Shown: positions 59,672 to 64,000 of the stretch, piece after piece
Position numbering within the stretch: position 1 is the first letter of the stretch
How the letters are laid out: the number at the start of each line of letters is the position of its first letter
From: Streptomyces gelaticus
GTDB lineage: Bacteria; Actinomycetota; Actinomycetes; Streptomycetales; Streptomycetaceae
Reading direction: 5' to 3'
Assembly (NCBI RefSeq): GCF_014649535.1
Contig: NZ_BMTF01000023.1
Span: 24,669-88,668 of the forward strand
DNA length: 64,000 bases
Made by a program: the position numbers and the translations under genes
Notes under the pieces: model-generated
The model's database searches: none
What the model was told of the DNA's origin: nothing
What the model saw: only the letters and a program-made list of their open reading frames with translations

Positions 59672-60142
59672 TCAGTTGCGGTCGGCGCTGTCCACGCCGT
59701 CCCAGAGGTTGGAGTGCCACGGCCGGCCGGACTCGTCCGTCCTGCCCTCGCGCTCCTTGACCGCGTCGGGGTCGATCACCGTGTAACCGGTCTCCCCGGG
59801 AAGAAGGTAATGCAGGTGCGTGCGGGCCAGCTGCCTGATGTACGCATCGTCCTGGAGGCGCGCCTTCTCGTCGCGCAGCTCCTCGGTACGGGCCTTGGCC
59901 TCCTGCGCCAAGCGCTCCTGGTCGGCGATCTCGTCCCGCTGCGAGACGTACTGCCGCATCGGGTACGCGAGCGCGACCACCAGCGAGCAGACGATGAGCG
60001 CGAGGAAGGCCGCCCGGCCGGTGAGCCGTGAGCGGCGGGCCTGACGGCGGTTCTGGGACCGGTAGACGCGGGCGGCGGTCTGCTCGCCGAGCAGCCGCAG
60101 CCGGGTTGCGGTGGAGAACCGGTCCCGGTCCTTCGCGGCCAT
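59672..60142 (-). CDS. divIC: Septum formation initiator DivIC/FtsB
   Basis: This is a 156-residue bitopic protein. It has a basic cytoplasmic N-terminus with VYRSQNRRQARRSRLTGR, one membrane helix (AFLALIVCSLVVALAYPM), a periplasm-facing coiled coil (SQRDEIADQERLAQEAKART, ELRDEKARLQDDAYI), and RTHLHYLLPGETGYTVID typical of the DivIC family. It acts with FtsL and FtsQ in division; in Streptomyces it supports sporulation septa and is dispensable for growth. Confidence 0.92.
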   Translation of the reverse strand: MAAKDRDRFSTATRLRLLGEQTAARVYRSQNRRQARRSRLTGRAAFLALIVCSLVVALAYPMRQYVSQRDEIADQERLAQEAKARTEELRDEKARLQDDAYIRQLARTHLHYLLPGETGYTVIDPDAVKEREGRTDESGRPWHSNLWDGVDSADRN

Positions 60143-60164
60143 GTCTCCGCCTCCCCACTACGCA

Positions 60165-60209
60165 CGTCCGTCCCCGCACACGGTACGGGACCGAGTGCGG
60201 GGACGGACG
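60165..60209 (-). other. 15-bp stem hairpin just upstream of divIC
   Basis: CGTCCGTCCCCGCAC pairs perfectly with GTGCGGGGACGGACG (60195-60209), with a 15-nt loop. It ends 23 bp before the divIC start codon, so it is either part of the divIC leader or a second terminator for enolase. Confidence 0.6.
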
Positions 60210-60219
60210 GATGCCATGG

Positions 60220-60244
60220 CCTTCGGCCCCTGACGGGCCGAAGG
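60220..60244 (-). terminator. Enolase terminator hairpin
   Basis: A 10-bp stem CCTTCGGCCC / GGGCCGAAGG with a five-base loop lies downstream of the repeated enolase stop codons. Confidence 0.75.
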
Positions 60245-60264
60245 GATGCTCAGCCCTTGCTGCG

Positions 60265-60355
60265 CTGATCAGTTCGCGATGCGCTGTGCTGATCAGTTCG
60301 CGATGCGCTGTGCTGATCAGTTCGCGGAGCGCTGTGCTGATCAGTTCGCGGAGCG
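60265..60355 (-). repeat. 24-bp tandem repeat spanning the enolase stop codon
   Basis: Four units with exact 24-bp period start at 60265, 60289, 60313 and 60337 (the last partial, 19 bp, inside the gene end). Units 1 and 2 are identical; unit 3 differs at one base. On the coding strand each unit repeats CGC TCC/ATC GCG AAC TGA TCA GCA CAG, so the stop TGA recurs in frame every eight codons. Confidence 0.93.
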
Positions 60356-61627
60356 AAACCGCGGGAACGCCGAGCGGCCCGCGTACACCGCGGCGTCGTC
60401 GAGGATCTCCTCGATGCGCAGCAGCTGGTTGTACTTGGCGACGCGGTCCGAGCGGGCGGGGGCGCCGGTCTTGATCTGGCCGCAGTTCACGGCGACCGCG
60501 AGGTCGGCGATGGTGACGTCCTCGGTCTCGCCGGAGCGGTGGGACATCATGCACTTGAAGCCGTTGCGCTGGGCCAGCTCGACGGCGTCCAGGGTCTCGG
60601 TGAGCGAGCCGATCTGGTTGACCTTGACGAGCAGGGCGTTGGCGGAGCCCTCCTCGATGCCGCGCGCCAGGCGCTCCGGGTTGGTGACGAAGAGGTCGTC
60701 GCCGACGATCTGCACCTTGGCGCCGAGCTTGTCGGTGATGACCTTCCAGCCGGCCCAGTCGTCCTCGTACAGCGGGTCCTCGATGGAGACCAGCGGGTAC
60801 GCGGAGACGAGCTCCTCGTAGTACTCGGTCATCTCGGCGGCCGAGCGGGACTTGCCCTCGAACTCGTACTTGCCGTCCTTGTAGAACTCGGACGCGGCGA
60901 CGTCGAGCGCGAGCGCGATGTCCTTGCCCGGGGCGTAGCCGGCCTCCTTGATGGCCTCGATGATGAGGTCGAGGGCGGCGCGGTTCGACTCCAGGTTGGG
61001 CGCGAAGCCGCCCTCGTCGCCGAGACCGGTCGACAGGCCCTTGGTCTTCAGGACCTTCTTCAGCGTGTGGTAGACCTCGGCACCCCAGCGCAGCGCCTCG
61101 GAGAAGGACTCGGCGCCGATCGGCGCGATCATGAACTCCTGGATGTCCACGTTGGAGTCGGCGTGCGAACCACCGTTGAGGATGTTCATCATCGGAACGG
61201 GCAGCAGGTGCGCGTTCGGGCCGCCGAGGTAGCGGAACAGCGGGAGGTCCGAGGCCTCGGAGGCGGCGTGCGCGACGGCCAGCGAGACGCCGAGGATGGC
61301 GTTGGCACCGAGCGAGCCCTTGTTCTCGGTGGCGTCCAGGTCGAACATCGCCTGGTCGATCAGGCGCTGTTCGGTGGCGTCGTAGCCGACGAGCTCCGGA
61401 CCGATCTGCTCGATCACGGCGAGGACGGCCTTCTCGACGCCCTTGCCCTGGTAACGGTTGGGGTCGCCGTCACGAAGCTCGATGGCCTCGAACGCACCCG
61501 TGGAGGCGCCGGACGGCACGGCAGCACGGCCCGTGCTGCCGTCGTCGAGGCCGACCTCTACCTCGACCGTGGGGTTTCCGCGGGAGTCGAGGATTTCCCG
61601 GGCTACGACGACGTCGATGGACGGCAC
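60341..61627 (-). CDS. eno: Enolase
   Basis: This is a 428-residue phosphopyruvate hydratase. It shows AREILDSRGNPTVEVEVGLD, AVPSGASTGAFEAIELRDGD, GGSHADSNVDIQEFMIAPIG, GLGDEGGFAPNL, metal ligand ALDVAASEFYKDGKYEF, SIEDPLYEDDWAGW, QIVGDDLFVTNP, catalytic LLVKVNQIGSLTETLDAV and MMSHRSGETEDVTIADLAV. It interconverts 2-phosphoglycerate and phosphoenolpyruvate. The GTG start has AAGGAG seven bases upstream. The stop codon lies in a tandem repeat. A -10-like TAGGCT is at 61689-61694. Confidence 0.97.
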   Translation of the reverse strand: MPSIDVVVAREILDSRGNPTVEVEVGLDDGSTGRAAVPSGASTGAFEAIELRDGDPNRYQGKGVEKAVLAVIEQIGPELVGYDATEQRLIDQAMFDLDATENKGSLGANAILGVSLAVAHAASEASDLPLFRYLGGPNAHLLPVPMMNILNGGSHADSNVDIQEFMIAPIGAESFSEALRWGAEVYHTLKKVLKTKGLSTGLGDEGGFAPNLESNRAALDLIIEAIKEAGYAPGKDIALALDVAASEFYKDGKYEFEGKSRSAAEMTEYYEELVSAYPLVSIEDPLYEDDWAGWKVITDKLGAKVQIVGDDLFVTNPERLARGIEEGSANALLVKVNQIGSLTETLDAVELAQRNGFKCMMSHRSGETEDVTIADLAVAVNCGQIKTGAPARSDRVAKYNQLLRIEEILDDAAVYAGRSAFPRFRSAN

Positions 61628-61846
61628 GAGGCATCTCCTTCTGGGATATGACGCTGGCTGTGCAGGGTCGCTTTGGCCTTGCGACAAGAGCCTAACCGGC
61701 CCGGCCGCTCAGCCCGACGACCGCCCGGCCCCTGGGACGAAAAAGGACCCGAGGGCGCACATAGCCGGGCAAACGGCCAGAAATTTACTGACCGGTAACT
61801 ACAACAGACGAACGGTCCTGCGCTCTCCGGAGCACGGACGGCGGAA

Positions 61847-61888
61847 CCCCGGCCCGGCGCGCACGGGGGAATGCGCGCCGGGCCGGGG
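61847..61888 (-). terminator. Terminator downstream of rpfA
   Basis: A perfect 16-bp stem CCCCGGCCCGGCGCGC / GCGCGCCGGGCCGGGG with a 10-nt loop lies 25 bp beyond the rpfA stop. Confidence 0.9.
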
Positions 61889-61912
61889 CGCTCAGGGAGG
61901 AGAGAACCGCGA

Positions 61913-62662
61913 CTACTTCGTCAGGTGCAGCTGCTGACCCGGGTAGATCAGGTCGGCGTCCTTGACGATGTCCTTGTTCAGCTCGAACAGCTGCTGCCAG
62001 CCGCCCTCGACCTGGTGGTCGGCGGCGATCTTGCTCAGGGAGTCACCGGAGACGACCTTGTACTCGCCGTCGCCCTTCTTGACCTTCTCGCCGGTCGGGG
62101 TGGTGACGGTCTTCTTCGACTCGGCCTGCGGGGCGGCGGAGCGCTCGGAGCGGGAGGCGGCGGGGGCCTCGGTGCGCTCCGTCTGCTTCGGCTGCGCCTG
62201 CTGCTTCGGGGCGCTCTGCTGCTCGGAGGCGCCGGAGCTCGCGGTGGAGTTGGAGGAGGAGCCGGTGTCGACACCCGGGTCGACGCCGTCGTTGGTCAGG
62301 CCGCCGGCGCCGGCGCAGCCCCAGGCACCCGGGCCCTGCATGTCGAGAAGCCGCTCGGCGGTGGCGATCTGCTGGGCCTTGGTGGCCAGGTCGGCGCGGG
62401 GGGCGTACTGCGTACCGCCGGCGGCGGCCCAGCTGGACTGCGAGAACTGCAGACCGCCGTAGTAGCCGTTGCCGGTGTTGATGGACCAGTTGCCGCCGGA
62501 CTCGCACTGGGCGACGGCGTCCCAGGTGGCGACGGAGGCGGCGGAGGCGCCGGTCGCACCCATCAGGGGCACGGCGACGGCGGCACCGGCGACACCGGCG
62601 AGCGTGGCGATACGGACGGCCTTGGACGGGCGGCGGTGCTTGCCCTTGCTGGAAAGCAGCAT
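61913..62662 (-). CDS. rpfA: Resuscitation-promoting factor-type transglycosylase with LysM
   Basis: This 249-residue secreted muralytic enzyme has a signal peptide (AVRIATLAGVAGAAVAVPLMG). The Rpf lysozyme-like domain shows WDAVAQCESGGNWSINTGNG, with the catalytic Glu in CESGG, then YYGGLQFSQSSWAAAGGTQY and ADLATKAQQIATAERLLD. A Ser/Gln/Ala-rich linker precedes a C-terminal LysM (YKVVSGDSLSKIAADHQVEG, LFELNKDIVKDADLIYPGQQ). It cleaves peptidoglycan to wake dormant spores. ATG at 62662 has AGGAG; the GTG at 62677 is less well spaced. It matches S. coelicolor rpfA by position and by its riboswitch. Confidence 0.9.
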   Translation of the reverse strand: MLLSSKGKHRRPSKAVRIATLAGVAGAAVAVPLMGATGASAASVATWDAVAQCESGGNWSINTGNGYYGGLQFSQSSWAAAGGTQYAPRADLATKAQQIATAERLLDMQGPGAWGCAGAGGLTNDGVDPGVDTGSSSNSTASSGASEQQSAPKQQAQPKQTERTEAPAASRSERSAAPQAESKKTVTTPTGEKVKKGDGEYKVVSGDSLSKIAADHQVEGGWQQLFELNKDIVKDADLIYPGQQLHLTK

Positions 62663-62672
62663 GGAACTTCTC

Positions 62673-62695
62673 CTCACCGACGCCTGCGAGGTGAG
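62673..62695 (-). promoter_or_regulatory. Hairpin overlapping the rpfA Shine-Dalgarno
   Basis: On the minus strand CTCACC (62695-62690) can pair with GGTGAG (62678-62673), whose last bases lead into the GAGGAG Shine-Dalgarno. The loop is 11 nt. Because CTCACC is also part of the riboswitch 3' end, this is a plausible expression switch. Confidence 0.5.
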
Positions 62696-62872
62696 CTGTC
62701 GGGTTCGGGCCTAGTGAGTTGCCCGGTCGCACGTCCTAGCACGCGACTTCACCCCAAGCCGGTCCTGATGCGTCTTTCGACGATCGGGCCCGGCGCTTAC
62801 CTGGGTCCCCCGCTCCTGCCTACGGCGCTTTACGCGTCTGTTCCCTTCGACCGACGGCAGGATTCGGCGTGA
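62680..62872 (-). ncRNA. ydaO/yuaA c-di-AMP riboswitch in the rpfA leader
   Basis: Conserved blocks of this riboswitch class occur in order on the minus strand: CGCCGAATCCTGCCG, GGCAGGAGCGGGGGACCCA, GGTAAG, GGGGTGAAGTC, CGACCGGGCAACTC, CCCGAACCCGACAGCTCACC and TCGCAGGCG. Length is about 193 nt, ending 17 bases before the rpfA start codon. In S. coelicolor a c-di-AMP riboswitch ahead of rpfA is published, and high ligand lowers expression. It sits in a 475-bp gap; the part beyond 62872 holds the promoter and the terminator of the next gene. Confidence 0.9.
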
Positions 62873-63049
62873 CGGTCGACGGGGCCCGCGGTGCGAGCGG
62901 TTCCGACCGTAAACATACGCAACCCTCACATTCAAAGATGGACACATCGGACAATCAGCCCGCACTTGCATCTGAAGAACCGTCGTTTCCGCAGGTGGGA
63001 GGTGATGCGGAAGGGCACCCGGGGCGCGACACGCCAGTTGACCCAAAGA

Positions 63050-63086
63050 GACCCATGTCTCACTTACGCATAAGTGGACATAGGTC
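63050..63086 (-). terminator. Long nested terminator hairpin downstream of the second rpf gene
   Basis: Outer 10-bp stem GACCCATGTC / GACATAGGTC (one G-U pair) encloses a perfect inner stem CACTTA/TAAGTG. On the minus strand it is followed by TCTTT. It ends 51 bp beyond the stop at 63138. Confidence 0.82.
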
Positions 63087-63137
63087 CCTGAACTGCCCCG
63101 GTTTTCGCGGCGCTTTTAGTCGATTATCAGACCGCCT

Positions 63138-64000
63138 TCACTGGCCCTTCACATCGAGATCGAGGCTCTGGCCAGGGAGGATGAGGTCCGGATCGGGGCC
63201 GACGGCACCCTTGTTGGCCTCGTAGAGCGCGGTCCAGCCACCGGGAACCTTCTGTGCATCAGCAATCGACCAGAGATTGTCGCCGGACCGGACGGTGTAC
63301 GTGCCGTCAGCCGCCGGCTCGGCCGTGTCGCGCGCGTCGCTGCCACCGCGGGAGGCGTGCCTGCCCGACTCGCGGTTGCCGCCGCGCGCGCCACGGTCCC
63401 CCTCGGCGGCCGGCGCGCCTCGGTGCTTGCCGCCCGCGGCATGGGACAAGTCGGGTGAACCGGACGCATCGCGGGGTGTGCTGGAGGGCGCATTCGAGGG
63501 CGCATCGGGCGACGGGGTGGTCGGGGCCGAGGGCTTCGGGGACTCCGAGGTCTTCCGCGACGGCTCGCCTGGCCCCTTCGAGCCGTCCGAGCCGTCCGCA
63601 CCGTCCACGGCGTCCGAGCCGTCCGAGGCGCTTCCGGACGGCGTGGTGTCGCCGGACGGGTCCGTCGACGATCCGTCAGCCGGCTTCGCACTCCCGGTCG
63701 CGTCGTCGGCGGACACGGAGCCCGGGTCGACCCCCGGAAGCGTCCCGTCCACCGTGAGGCCGGAGATGACGGCGCAGCTGGGCCAGGCCTTCGGGCCCCG
63801 GTCCTCCAGAACCTTCTGGGCCACGGCGATCTGCTGCGACCGGCTGGCGAGGTCGGCGCGCTCCGCGTACGCCTCACCGCCGTACGCCTTCCAGGTCTCC
63901 GCCGAGAACTGCAGGCCGCCGTAGTAGCCGTTCCCGAAGTCGGCGCTCCATGCGCCGCCGCTCTCGCACTCGGCCACCTGGTCCCAGGTCGTGGCGTCGG
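63138..64000 (-). CDS. rpfC: Second Rpf-type transglycosylase with LysM (partial)
   Basis: This 287-residue C-terminal part runs off the right edge. The Rpf domain starts at the edge with DATTWDQVAECESGGAWSAD, catalytic Glu in CESGG, then YYGGLQFSAETWKAYGGEAY and ADLASRSQQIAVAQKVLEDR. A long linker of about 120 residues rich in Ser/Asp/Pro/Gly follows, then a LysM (YTVRSGDNLWSIADAQKVPG, ANKGAVGPDPDLILPGQSLD). It is adjacent to rpfA on the same strand, corresponding to S. coelicolor SCO3098 from memory; the symbol is tentative. Its signal peptide lies outside the window. Confidence 0.88.
   Translation of the reverse strand, partial: DATTWDQVAECESGGAWSADFGNGYYGGLQFSAETWKAYGGEAYAERADLASRSQQIAVAQKVLEDRGPKAWPSCAVISGLTVDGTLPGVDPGSVSADDATGSAKPADGSSTDPSGDTTPSGSASDGSDAVDGADGSDGSKGPGEPSRKTSESPKPSAPTTPSPDAPSNAPSSTPRDASGSPDLSHAAGGKHRGAPAAEGDRGARGGNRESGRHASRGGSDARDTAEPAADGTYTVRSGDNLWSIADAQKVPGGWTALYEANKGAVGPDPDLILPGQSLDLDVKGQ

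Noticed and set aside
60241..60360. Tandem repeats near eno as a CRISPR or replication-origin iteron
   Set aside because: Units are back-to-back with no spacers and coincide with codons of the enolase gene end; no replication gene is nearby.

Overview
The window is high-GC actinobacterial chromosome, almost certainly Streptomyces. Supporting signs are strong third-position G/C bias, many GTG starts, DUF397/DUF5753 genes, sortase-anchored surface proteins, a SigB-type sigma module with its anti-sigma and anti-anti-sigma genes, Rpf-type transglycosylases, and a leucyl tRNA with anticodon UAA (bldA). From memory the gene order matches the Streptomyces coelicolor SCO3040-SCO3098 neighbourhood; no alignment was run.

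Region by region. 1-11.4 kb is a cell-envelope block: a truncated secreted protein that is probably an amidase, a TIGR03089 protein, five LytR-CpsA-Psr (LCP) proteins, a membrane glycosyltransferase and a hotdog thioesterase. 11.5-13.1 kb holds an SMI1/KNR4 gene behind a PafBC-type DNA-damage promoter and a scar where two divergent genes lost their 5' ends. 13.2-15.9 kb is a TetR-regulated drug-efflux locus. 16-23.4 kb carries acyl-CoA dehydrogenase, UDP-sugar dehydrogenase, a CGNR/VOC divergent pair, dipeptidase, purE-purK and a GtrA protein. 23.4-27.4 kb has a two-component system and a POT peptide transporter. 27.5-31.7 kb is a four-gene surface operon resembling the WxL/LPXTG systems of Firmicutes. 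31.9-34.3 kb is the prsI-arsI-sigI regulatory switch.

34.4-40.0 kb is a histidine-utilisation operon (hutU, M20 hydrolase, hutF, hutI). 40.3-50.2 kb has a roadblock protein with a TTA codon, an RpiR-type regulator, cystathionine beta-synthase, a GDSL hydrolase, thiolase, several proteins of unknown function and a Bax-inhibitor-like protein. bldA is at 50.6 kb on the minus strand. 51.1-54.5 kb encodes a MacB/FtsX-type ABC exporter. 54.6-64 kb is a minus-strand run: cyclopropane synthase, NADH dehydrogenase with a Rex-like operator, Ppx/GppA phosphatase, a DUF501 protein, DivIC/FtsB, enolase, a riboswitch-controlled RpfA and a second Rpf protein cut by the window end.

Three regulatory links stand out. 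bldA can act on the only in-frame TTA codon I found in the annotated genes (40441-40443). A c-di-AMP riboswitch precedes rpfA. The enolase stop codon sits in a 24-bp tandem repeat that repeats the stop in frame four times. Convergent gene pairs are mostly separated by strong perfect hairpins.
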